DNA of 64,000 nt from Acidobacteriota bacterium (GTDB taxonomy: Bacteria > Acidobacteriota > Terriglobia > Terriglobales > Acidobacteriaceae): positions 1 to 64,000 of the forward strand of contig QIAA01000049.1 in assembly GCA_003224905.1 (NCBI GenBank), given 5' to 3'. The translations under genes were made by a program, and so were the position numbers. The notes beneath the pieces are model-generated. The model saw only the letters and a list, made by a program, of their open reading frames with translations. It was not told the origin of the DNA and ran no database searches. Shown piece after piece: positions 35,256 through 44,034 of the stretch (its first letter is position 1; the number at the start of each line of letters is the position of its first letter).

Positions 35256-37367
35256 TCACTTCAATTCGATCGCGAAAACGTCTCCACGACAGTTAACCCC
35301 AACAGCGCAACTCGATGATCCTGATTCTGATCCCAGCGTTCCCATCCAATCGGAAGAGAACAGGAAGAACCGGCCGTCCTGGGAAACTTGCCCAATCCCA
35401 TATTTGGTGCTGAATCTGTGAGAATTTGCCGAAATGAAGCTATGCGCAAAGCGCCACCCCGAGCCGGTGATGGGAGAGATGCCGATGATCTCGTTATACC
35501 AGGCGCTTGGAAAGGGAGTAATGGGGCTCCAGGTTGACGAGAAGAAGGGAAGGGCATCGCCGACGTCCGCGTTGTTCCACGATGGATGGTGGTCAAGGGG
35601 CACTCTGAGGCCGACGGGGAGTGCAGTAATCACCGGGGTGTGACTCCCGAGAGCAGAAAATGAACGCATATGATACTGGCCAAAGGGATCGCCGTCATTG
35701 TTGATCCACCGGGTGTGTCCCATGGTCCAGTGACCACTGCAGAGTTCCACAGTGCCGTTGGCGCCGCAAGGCGTGACCATCGTGCTCCCCAGTTGCCAAA
35801 AGTACGGACCTTTGGAGCATTTGGTGGAAAGACATTTTGTTGACCCCAGCATGGCCCATCCATCACTCTTTGTCATGAAAGCATCGTGGAGCGTGAACCG
35901 GTCAGGCGTGCTCATGCTGCCGCTCTGTCCCCAGTCGGAAGTGATCTGGCCGGTCTGCGTGTTTACCATGGAGCAGCCTTTGCCCACGCTATACACAACT
36001 ACATACACTCCTGTACCCTGAAATCCAGTGTTCGAATATCCTACCGTGAAGGCAGCATCTCCATCGCTAATGCCGCCAAAATTGGACCAAACGGGAGTGA
36101 AGCTGTGCGGCAGGCAATTGGGGCTGCTGGTGAAGTCGTACACCAGTTGAGGTGACGGAGGGACGTTCCGGTTAGTGAAATCATACCTCAAGAGGCGGAC
36201 TCCGCTTACCACATACAGGTAGTTGGGATTTGTTCTGCTCCAGGAAAAGAGCTTTGCGGATATCGTCATGCCCCCAGTCGAAGGGAAAGCGGGCACGTAC
36301 ATCCTTGAGGCTTGCATGGTGTTCGCATCAAACAGCATCGGATATCCGGTGGCGTTTGTGTCTTGCAAGAAAATCATTGTTGAATCTGTATTCCAGGTAC
36401 TCGCATTGGAGCTTCCGCCCGAACCCGTAACGAAGGTGACATTTTCTTGTTTAGGATTGGTATGGGCATCCGTCAGGCGAACGATGGGATTGTGAAAATC
36501 TGGATCAATGATGATCCGTCCGGCTCCGCTCAGGTTTCCTATATCGGGAACTGATCCGGGTAATTGCACGATGTCGAAATCCGTACGCGAACAGCCGTAG
36601 GTTGGCGGTCCGCATGCTCCGGGATTTTCGGTGCCCGCGCTCACTACCATGGTGTATCGGCGAGTCGCGGCGTTATTCGCTGAGTCGGAGACGCGCGTCT
36701 TAAACGAGAAGGTTCCAGTCTGCAAGGAGGCCCCAGAGATGAGACCGCTGGTCGAATCGAGAGTGAGTCCTCTCGGCAAGTAGCCTGAGGGAATTGTCCA
36801 GCGATAGGGCGCCTGTCCCCCATCTATAAGCACGGGAGCAGAGTACGATTTCCCCTGTGTACTGGAAGGGAGAAACCGAGTGATTATATTCAAAGGAGTC
36901 GAAGGCGATTGCGTGGACGGCAAAACCGTGACAAAAGCAGTGGCAAATGCGCGCGATAAATCCGTACTGGATGCCGTTACCGTGACTGTCGTCGTGCCGT
37001 TTACGACGGGTGCGATAAAGGTGCCATCCTCCGAAATGATGCCGGCGGTTACCGACCAGGCGATTGATTGAATACTGATGCCATGGACCTTTGCTGTGAA
37101 CTTCCTCTGCCCGCGGGATGCAACCGTCGCCGTGGCCGGAACCACCGTGATGCGAATTCGATGAAATCGTTGGGGAACGGAATCGTTGCGGCCGTTCGAA
37201 CGAGACGTGGACGTTGCAGTCGAAGTGCTGGATCCCAATTCTTGCATTGTGCTCTCACACGCGCTCAAGCTGAAAAAGAAGATCGAGAGTACGATGAGGG
37301 TGAGAACGCGATGGCGATCAGAGCGTGCAGCGGTGAATGACAGCCAGGGAGCTGTTTGGTGTGACAT
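35256..37367 (-). CDS. Lipoprotein with Ig-like domains and secreted propeller domain, paralogue C
   Basis: 703 residues. Lipoprotein signal VLSIFFFSLSAC (lipobox LSAC, Cys about residue 37). Two Ig-like domains follow: a Big-type repeat (ITVVPATATVASRGQRKFTA to about 150) and a He_PIG-type one (GYLPRGLTLDSTSGLISGA). From about residue 250 comes the same domain as paralogues A and B: CGPPTYGCSRTDFDIVQLP, IIIDPDFHNPIVRLTD, GHWTMGHTRWINNDGDPFG, GQVSQDGRFFLFSSDWMGTLG, ending DVFAIELK. So it should be a lipid-anchored, probably outer-membrane, form of the family. Function unknown. Confidence 0.8.
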   Translation of the reverse strand: MSHQTAPWLSFTAARSDRHRVLTLIVLSIFFFSLSACESTMQELGSSTSTATSTSRSNGRNDSVPQRFHRIRITVVPATATVASRGQRKFTAKVHGISIQSIAWSVTAGIISEDGTFIAPVVNGTTTVTVTASSTDLSRAFATAFVTVLPSTQSPSTPLNIITRFLPSSTQGKSYSAPVLIDGGQAPYRWTIPSGYLPRGLTLDSTSGLISGASLQTGTFSFKTRVSDSANNAATRRYTMVVSAGTENPGACGPPTYGCSRTDFDIVQLPGSVPDIGNLSGAGRIIIDPDFHNPIVRLTDAHTNPKQENVTFVTGSGGSSNASTWNTDSTMIFLQDTNATGYPMLFDANTMQASRMYVPAFPSTGGMTISAKLFSWSRTNPNYLYVVSGVRLLRYDFTNRNVPPSPQLVYDFTSSPNCLPHSFTPVWSNFGGISDGDAAFTVGYSNTGFQGTGVYVVVYSVGKGCSMVNTQTGQITSDWGQSGSMSTPDRFTLHDAFMTKSDGWAMLGSTKCLSTKCSKGPYFWQLGSTMVTPCGANGTVELCSGHWTMGHTRWINNDGDPFGQYHMRSFSALGSHTPVITALPVGLRVPLDHHPSWNNADVGDALPFFSSTWSPITPFPSAWYNEIIGISPITGSGWRFAHSFISANSHRFSTKYGIGQVSQDGRFFLFSSDWMGTLGSESGSSSCAVGVNCRGDVFAIELK

Positions 37368-37954
37368 CTTCTTACTCCCGCGAATGAGAACGAATTGCAG
37401 TGCTGGTTGGAACTCTAAAGAGGGGTGCGTTGATCGAATAGATAACCAACGGTCTTGTCCGTCAAGGTCACACGAACGGCCAATGTCCAGCTGTCATGCA
37501 TGTGAGGTCGATGGTAGCCCTGGGCAGGAAGTACTTAGCGACCCGCGCGCAGGTGGTACGAACGAGATCTGTTCAGTCAGGGTCGGAATCGGGAGGAAGG
37601 AAGTACGGAGGCACTCATATCGAGAATCGCCAAGCATCATCTCGGAGAAATTCTGGTGGAAGAACGCAATTGCAATCCCCAGAGTTCTGTGCCGCGGCAA
37701 AATCATGCCATGCCTGTTTGACGTCGGATCGCGAGCCATCTGCAGCGGTCTCGCGGATATGTGAAAAGCATTGCCTATGCTGCTTATTTTCGATGCAGGT
37801 TCGCTTTATGGTTGACAGCAAGGTCAATCGGCCTCGACAATCTCTCCTGAGTAGGGCTGGCTCTCGCTGTCTGCTCGTAAGGACGTCCCTAATAACCTGA
37901 GGCCGACGTCATAAATACGCAGCGGCACCTAGCAAATTATTACGGTGGTTTCCG
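37368..37954. other. Divergent intergenic region
   Basis: About 590 bp between the divergent lipoprotein gene and the PQQ/Ig-repeat gene; it grows to about 870 bp if the latter starts at 38237. Several 60-190-codon frames are open on both strands but none looks like a protein family, and start contexts are poor. Promoters for both genes are expected here, but no convincing -35/-10 pair was found. Confidence 0.4.
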
Positions 37955-40699
37955 GTGAAGTGCCCCCGTTCGCTGTGCCAATCTCGATGTGAGTCCTCTG
38001 TTGATATTTCAACGGGGAGCCGACTGGACCAGGAGACAACATTTGCGACTCACAACAGCAATCGTAGTGTCTCTTTCAGTTCACTATGCGAGGCCTTTCC
38101 ACAGATACTAACTAGAAACCGGCCATTTTACGCGCTTACACGCGCCAAACCTGAGCTTCGGATATCCCGTGAGGCGCAAGCACGGGACGTTCCGTTGCTT
38201 GTCCTTGAAATCAGCAGAATTCATAACGTAGCCCCCTTGCGAAATCTGTACGGCTTTCTTCGAAGAATATTGCTACTGATAAGGATCCTTCCCCTGCTTG
38301 ACTTGGGGTGGAGCGTTTTGACCCCGCAAACGGCCTGGTCACAGGTCCAGGTGGTGAATTATCACAACGATGTTGCCCGGACCGGGACAAATCCCAACGA
38401 AACGATACTCACCCCTGCCAGGGTGAACAAGGCTGGTTTCGGTCTACTATTCAGCCAGAACATCGATGGATTTGCGGTGGGCCAGCCACTCTACTTATCG
38501 AACGTATCGATACCGGGGAAGGGTACACATAATGTTGTCTACGTGACAACCCTGCACGATAGCGTCTATGCCTTTGATGCCGACAGCAATACGGGAAACA
38601 ACGCTGTGCTTTGGCACGTGAATTTTACCAATCCAGCCGCCGGCATCACTACTGCTTCCGGCACTTTCCTGCCGTGTCAAGACGTTACCAAATATAGCGA
38701 AGAAGGCATAGTCTCAACTCCCGTCATCGACGCCATCACAAGAACACTCTATGTAGTCGCGAAGACGAATGAGAATGGTGTCGTGGTACATCGGTTACAT
38801 GCTTTGGATGTCGCTACCGGTGCGGAAAAATTTGGCGAACCGGTGCAGATTACCGGTTCCTTCACCGCGCGCAGTGGCACCACTGTGAACTTTAACAGCC
38901 TGCACGCGCTAAACCGACCCGCCGTCCTGCTCAACAATGGTCTTATCTATATCGCCTTTGGCTCCAACGGGTGCAATGACAGCTCTCACGGATGGCTGTT
39001 TGCGTACGATGCGACCACTCTTCAGCGAGTCAGCGTCTTCAATACGGCACCGGAAGGTGGCTTGGGGTCCATTTGGCAAACTGCTGGTCCGGCCGCCGAC
39101 CCTGAGGGCAACATCTACGTTTCCACGGGGGAAGCGAATTTCAATGCGAATAGCGGTGGCCAGGACTTTGGCTCTAGTGTCCTGAAGCTTGCCCAGGCCG
39201 GAGGCACGCTGGACGTCTCCGATTACTTCACACCCCACGATCAGGCGCTTCTTTCTCAAATGGATTTGGACCTGAGTTCCTGTGGAATTGTCGTCTTGCC
39301 CGACCAAGCGGGGTCACATCCGCATTTGGCCGTCACTAGCGGAAAGCAAGGCATTATTTATCTACTGGATCGCGACAACATGGGGCAGTTTGATCCCTTT
39401 GGCGATACCCAGATCGTTCAGGAAATCGCCGCCGCGATCGGCCCCATGTTCAGCACCCCTGCGTACTGGAATGGCAGAGTGTACTTCAACGGCAACGCTC
39501 ATCCGGTGAAAGCTTTTGCGCTTAGTAATGGCAAGCTGATCACGACTCCGGTCGCGACTTCAGTCAAGCTGAGTGGTGCGCATGCACCCATGATCTCCGC
39601 CAATGGGAACTCGAATGGAATCGTTTGGAATATCGCCGGTACTGTGCTCTGGGCATTGGATGCAATGACTCTGACTACGCTCTACAACACCAGCCAGGCC
39701 GGAACCCGGGACACCTTGCCGCCGATGGCCCATTTCGCCACTCCGATGATCGCTAATGGGCGAGTCTATGTTGGCACGCAGACAGGGCTGGTCGCATACG
39801 GCCTTTTGCCAGAATTAGCAATCAGCTCGGGAAACAACCAGAGTACTACCGTGTTCACTGCGCTCCCTTTTCCGCTCAGCGTTGTGGCAAGGGACAGATA
39901 TACCGGGCAACCGCGTTCGGGCGTTCCTGTTACCTTCAGCGATAACGGCAAAGGGGGGACGTTCAGCAGCCCCGTCGTCATTACCGACAGCTCCGGCACC
40001 GCGACAACGGCTTATACGTTCTCCAAGATTGCGCGCACGGTGCAAATCACGGCGTCGAGCCCGTTATTTCTAAGCGGAGTGTTCACCGAAAAGGGAACAC
40101 CGGGTCCGCCGAAGTGGCTTGTAGCCTACTCCGGGAACAATCAGAGTGCTCCCGTGAACACCGCCCTGCCTGCCGCGATTGTCGCCAAGGTGGCCGACCA
40201 ATACAGCAACGGCGTTCCGGGCATTCCGGTAAGCTTTAGCGATGGGGGTGCCGGTGGAAGTTTTTCCGCGACCACTGTAATAACGGACTCGCTGGGTCGC
40301 GCCCGGGTGAATTACACAACTCCTACCAAAAGTGGCGTGATTACGATTACAGCAGCTTCCGCAGGACTCCACTCGCCCCAGTTCACCGAGACGGCAACTG
40401 CGGGAGCCGCCGCGATCACGGTTGTTTCTGGAAACAACCAAACGGCGCCGCCATCCTCACAGCCCCAGGCGTTAACCGTAAAGGCAACAGACCGATATGC
40501 GAATCCAGTGCAGAACATAACCGTAACCTACAGCGACGGCGGCGCGGGAGGAAGCTTTTTCGTGAACCCAGTGACTACCGATAGCTCCGGAGTAGGAGGA
40601 AGCTTTTATACTACACCTCCTAGCTCCGGTGTGCTTCGTATCTATGCGACTGAGAATGGTGTGGCTGCTTCCGCCGTCTTCACGGTGACCGTGCCATGA
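37955..40699 (+). CDS. Secreted PQQ-like propeller protein with three Big-1 (Ig-like) repeats
   Basis: The open frame gives 914 residues, but the first 94 are unlike a protein start. TTG 38237 would give an ordinary signal peptide (LLLIRILPLLDLGWSVLTPQTAWSQ), hence about 820 residues. Then comes a PQQ-type propeller (NYHNDVARTGTNPNETIL, DSVYAFDADSN, IYLLDRDNMG, LVAYGLLPE). The C-terminus has three Ig-like Big-1 repeats of about 90 residues, each beginning with SGNNQS or SGNNQT and containing TFSDNG or YSDGGAGGSF. It is likely an exported adhesin-like or polymer-binding protein; no catalytic site was found. Confidence 0.8.
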   Translation: MKCPRSLCQSRCESSVDISTGSRLDQETTFATHNSNRSVSFSSLCEAFPQILTRNRPFYALTRAKPELRISREAQARDVPLLVLEISRIHNVAPLRNLYGFLRRILLLIRILPLLDLGWSVLTPQTAWSQVQVVNYHNDVARTGTNPNETILTPARVNKAGFGLLFSQNIDGFAVGQPLYLSNVSIPGKGTHNVVYVTTLHDSVYAFDADSNTGNNAVLWHVNFTNPAAGITTASGTFLPCQDVTKYSEEGIVSTPVIDAITRTLYVVAKTNENGVVVHRLHALDVATGAEKFGEPVQITGSFTARSGTTVNFNSLHALNRPAVLLNNGLIYIAFGSNGCNDSSHGWLFAYDATTLQRVSVFNTAPEGGLGSIWQTAGPAADPEGNIYVSTGEANFNANSGGQDFGSSVLKLAQAGGTLDVSDYFTPHDQALLSQMDLDLSSCGIVVLPDQAGSHPHLAVTSGKQGIIYLLDRDNMGQFDPFGDTQIVQEIAAAIGPMFSTPAYWNGRVYFNGNAHPVKAFALSNGKLITTPVATSVKLSGAHAPMISANGNSNGIVWNIAGTVLWALDAMTLTTLYNTSQAGTRDTLPPMAHFATPMIANGRVYVGTQTGLVAYGLLPELAISSGNNQSTTVFTALPFPLSVVARDRYTGQPRSGVPVTFSDNGKGGTFSSPVVITDSSGTATTAYTFSKIARTVQITASSPLFLSGVFTEKGTPGPPKWLVAYSGNNQSAPVNTALPAAIVAKVADQYSNGVPGIPVSFSDGGAGGSFSATTVITDSLGRARVNYTTPTKSGVITITAASAGLHSPQFTETATAGAAAITVVSGNNQTAPPSSQPQALTVKATDRYANPVQNITVTYSDGGAGGSFFVNPVTTDSSGVGGSFYTTPPSSGVLRIYATENGVAASAVFTVTVP

Positions 40700-41055
40700 G
40701 ACAGACCTAAGAGATTGGCATAAGGCGCTTCTCCTGTTTGCGGTGCCGATAATCAAGCGCGCTTTTGCACCTGCAGCAGATCCAGGCAGTCCGGGTAGTA
40801 GAAGACACGCTCAAGGTCTCGTGCGTATCCCAGGGCCATGAGGGGCAAACTATGCCAGCTTTTCGATGAGCATTGCAACGAGGTCGAAGACCGGCCTGTC
40901 AGCTGGAAAGCGTGCGCTGCTTTTTGTCTGGATCACTCATCGTAGAACACACTGTGATTCAGGAAACCCTGGGAGGCGTTCTTGTTGAAGTGCGGCATGG
41001 ATGACAAAAGATGCGGCATTCTTCGTCGGCTAGAGCCCTCGACCCCTTCACCTGG
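40700..41055. other. Intergenic region with a possible gene remnant
   Basis: On the minus strand, 40755-40845 reads MALGYARDLERVFYYPDCL and a further ten codons to a stop, and 40850-40905 in the next frame reads ARFPADRPVFDLVAMLIEKL. Together these look like a protein C-terminus of about 55 residues broken by one frameshift; no family was recognised. The rest of the region shows nothing else. Confidence 0.3.
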
Positions 41056-42000
41056 ATGAAAAGGAAGGTTAAGGCTTTGGCGAAGAAAGTATTGCCGAGG
41101 CGCTTGATCGAGGGAATGCGAAGCAGCCGAAGGCCTAGAAAGGGTGAATGTTGCCTCTTTCCCGGACAGGGTGTATTCGCCAAAGGTCGAATGGATTCCC
41201 CACAAGCTGTGGGTAGCCGTAGGTTCCTCTTCGTTTGCGGCTTGCACCGAAGCGGAACCTCTCTTCTGTCCCACACCCTTAGCACTCACCCTCTCATTAG
41301 TGGTTTCCACAACACCGGTGTGAGCGAAGATGAGGGCCAACATCTGCAGTCCTTGTTTCCGCCTGCCAAGTTCTATGGTGGCCCCGGGAAGTTCGGTTTT
41401 GCGCCTGAGGCGCATCTGACAGAGACCTCCGATCTGGTAACAGCTGATAACGCGGCAAAACTGTTTCTGGAGTGGTCACGCTATTGGGATCTTTCCAAGC
41501 CCCTTCTGCTGGAGAAATCCCCCCCCAATCTAATCAGAACCCGTTTTCTTCAGGCGATGTTTCCTCACTCGTATTTTATTGTTATCATCCGTCATCCAAT
41601 TGCTGTGGCACTTGCCACCCGGAAATGGAGCAGGTCCCGCCTTGACTCTCTGATCAGTCATTGGGTCACTTGCCATCACATTTTTGATTTAGATCGCGTG
41701 CACGTGAAGAATTTGTACGTTATTAACTATGAGCTACTTGTCTCTTGTCCGACCGAGACCTTCACTTCTGTGTGCAAGTTTCTGAACATCAGCCATGAGC
41801 TCCAGGTTCCCCGCGTTGACTCTCGTGTTAACGAGCGTTATTTTGAAATTTGGTCGGACATGCGACGGGATCCGGCAGCCGCCAATATGGTCAGTCTTAT
41901 AGAGCGGCGGTATGGAAAAGCTATTCGTTCCTATGGCTATCGGCTCGATAATCTGGATCAACTTGTTTTTCCTGAAGCGGCAAAGTCCGATCTGCGATAG
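41056..42000 (+). CDS. Sulfotransferase (4)
   Basis: About 314 residues from ATG 41056; an earlier ATG at 41011 adds 15 residues. PAPS-site signatures: FLFVCGLHRSGTSLLSHTL and YFIVIIRHPIAVALATRKW; EKSPPNLIRTRFLQ is typical of Sulfotransfer_3-like enzymes. It is diverged from the copies at 18900 and 32974. Its first 30 residues, KALAKKVLPRRLIEGM and RKGE, match the N-terminus of the tyrosine phosphatase at 25558, although the two catalytic domains are unrelated. Acceptor unknown. Confidence 0.82.
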   Translation: MKRKVKALAKKVLPRRLIEGMRSSRRPRKGECCLFPGQGVFAKGRMDSPQAVGSRRFLFVCGLHRSGTSLLSHTLSTHPLISGFHNTGVSEDEGQHLQSLFPPAKFYGGPGKFGFAPEAHLTETSDLVTADNAAKLFLEWSRYWDLSKPLLLEKSPPNLIRTRFLQAMFPHSYFIVIIRHPIAVALATRKWSRSRLDSLISHWVTCHHIFDLDRVHVKNLYVINYELLVSCPTETFTSVCKFLNISHELQVPRVDSRVNERYFEIWSDMRRDPAAANMVSLIERRYGKAIRSYGYRLDNLDQLVFPEAAKSDLR

Positions 42001-42280
42001 GTCTGCCAGCTATTGGAGAATGTAGCGAGCGAGTCTGGCGACACAATCATAAACTCCCTTCTCTCTGACTTTCATTGCACTTCCGTAGTTGGATGCGGGG
42101 ATGCCACACTGAGTACCTATTGGATTCAAACCAAAGGCGGGCCTGACTGTTACGTACTCGTCGAGGCGGAAGAGAAGAGGCGAGTAATAGACCTCACCAA
42201 GTAGGGCACTTCAGACGCTTTAGCTAAGCTAGTGCAAGACTGGTTTATCCGGTAACTTATACCTGCGAGTATGTTGACCA
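42001..42280. other. Intergenic region, small open frame only
   Basis: A 63-codon plus-strand frame (42013-42204) gives a short protein with no recognised motif. It may be a small gene, but it has no good start site and no similarity that I can name. No hairpin with a T-run was seen between the convergent sulfotransferase and methyltransferase genes. Confidence 0.3.
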
Positions 42281-43045
42281 CTACGGTTGTGTTGGGGACG
42301 TGCTGGGATTCGCTAGCGCGCAATACCACGGAAAGCGCCGCCGCATGAAAAACGGTGGACGGCAGGACTCGACAGTCTTGAAGCCTGCATGTTGCAACAT
42401 ATTCTCAAAGCAGCCGACCGTGTAATACCATGCTCCCCTTCCGCCAATGACACTGGTGAGCCCTTTCCCTGTGCGGTCATGCCGTACGATGAATTTAGCC
42501 CAATTGCCCCGCATGGAAAGGACGCTCGAAGTCTGAACGATAAGCCACTCTCTTGTTAGGGCACGGATTTGGGTAAGCACATAGGGAGGGTCGGGAACAT
42601 GATACAGACCGCCCAATGCTAGAACCACATCAAAAGGCTCTTGAAAAATAGTAGTCAGCTCATAAACATCACCTACCACAAACCTGGGAGCACGATAAGC
42701 TCCTTTTCCGGCGAAGGTGCTGGCGATGAATTGGGCGCACTTGGCCCGGTCTGAGTTGAACTCTAACCCGACTACTGCTTTGGCTCCCGCGAGCATAGCC
42801 TCGAAGGAGAAGCTGCCGTTGGCGCAGAACAGATCGAGTACAGTTTTGCCTTTCACACGGGCAGCGATCCAAGGCAACATGAGTTTCCTCTTGAGCTCAT
42901 GGTTCGCATCCAGCGTGTTTGCTTCAGGGTGGCGAGGTGAAATGGCATTACGAAATCTCACCTGGCTGAACCAGGCTTCTGCGGGAATATTGGCCATGTC
43001 CCTCTGCTGGTCTGGAGTGAGTTCAAAATCCAACTTCAAACTCAC
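42281..43045 (-). CDS. SAM-dependent methyltransferase, CmoB/DUF1698-like
   Basis: 254 residues from GTG 43045, which has GGAGGT about five bases upstream; TTG at 43063 is the other choice. The pattern WFSQVRFRNAISP, then LPWIAARVKGKTVLDLFCANG (SAM motif I), VVGLEFNSDRAK, and DVVLALGGLYHVPDP fits the DUF1698 group (tRNA-wobble CmoB relatives). In polysaccharide loci relatives are believed to methylate sugars or other small metabolites. The position near the end of the EPS locus supports an EPS role, but this is inference. Confidence 0.8.
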   Translation of the reverse strand: MSLKLDFELTPDQQRDMANIPAEAWFSQVRFRNAISPRHPEANTLDANHELKRKLMLPWIAARVKGKTVLDLFCANGSFSFEAMLAGAKAVVGLEFNSDRAKCAQFIASTFAGKGAYRAPRFVVGDVYELTTIFQEPFDVVLALGGLYHVPDPPYVLTQIRALTREWLIVQTSSVLSMRGNWAKFIVRHDRTGKGLTSVIGGRGAWYYTVGCFENMLQHAGFKTVESCRPPFFMRRRFPWYCALANPSTSPTQP

Positions 43046-43208
43046 CGTCCACCTCCGAAGCAATAGATAGGTGAGATCGACCGAGTGTGATGGGTCGGAA
43101 ACTGGACCCCAACTGGACCGAAGAAAGCATCGTAAGGAACACAGAACAATTGGGCAAGCGAAACTATTCTCGTGTTCCTGAGGCAGTTCTTGTTGTCAAA
43201 TTTGAGAG

Positions 43209-43958
43209 TTGCTAGCCTTTGCGCCATTTACGCAGTCTACCAACGACAGTACTTTGATCGCACGGGTCATTAAACACTACTCCGGGGCAAAACACGTTCT
43301 CCACTCCCGTAATGCAGATCCGAATCCCTTTTTCACCAGCCGCTCAGATTTCTCCGCCACGGAATCGGAATCACGTGGAGGCGGAGTTGGATTGGCTGGT
43401 GGCCGATATAGTATTCATGATGTAACAATTGACGATGTTGACACAAGCGCTTATCAAGGGACGGGAACTCTCTTCTTATTGGCGAACGGTTGGCCAGCCA
43501 ATGTCCTCCACAGCATCGCCATCAATCACGTCACGGGTTTTCCTGATTCCGACAAACATCTATTCACGCTGCTCAATGATCTGAGCAATCCCGACATGAC
43601 GGATCTGAGTTTTACAAACAATCTCGTGCTGGCTGCCCGGTACCCAGTGTGGTCAGCTGGCGGAGGATCTACAAACTGTGCCTACTACAACATTCCCAGT
43701 AAAAGCGTACCCAAATGTTTCTCAACATATTCGTTTAAAGGCAACGGGATTATTGCCGCCAGTTCAGCGTTCCCACCCTCTCTGTGGCCGACCGGGAATT
43801 ATTTCCCCATCGATGCAGGTGCAGTTGAGTTTGCGAATTTCGCATCGGGAGACTACCGCTTACTAAATGGCAGCCGCTATAAGAATGCTGGTACCGATGG
43901 TAGGGATCTGGGTGCCGATATCAATGCGCTCAATAGTGCCACGTTGGGGGTGAAATGA
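43209..43958 (+). pseudogene. Right-handed beta-helix protein, C-terminal remnant
   Basis: The open frame of about 250 codons lacks a signal peptide and a credible start (TTG at 43209, no ribosome-binding site). It keeps the features of a parallel beta-helix protein C-terminus: YSIHDVTIDDVDTSAYQG, repeated N-x-V/I strands (LSFTNNLVLAARYPVW), and the terminal FASGDYRLLNGSRYKNAGTD, typical of exported acidobacterial beta-helix proteins. Full members are much longer and exported. It is most simply the tail of a gene whose front was deleted. Confidence 0.6.
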
Positions 43959-44034
43959 CTGATTTTGGCTCACAGTCCCGTCATATGAAAGATCAAGATT
44001 CGTTTCAGAAGTTATTGAGTGATTGAGCGGACTC

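Noticed and set aside
42013-42204. 63-codon plus-strand frame after sulfotransferase 4
   Set aside because: No ribosome-binding site, no motif and no coupling to a neighbour; kept only as a note in the intergenic entry.
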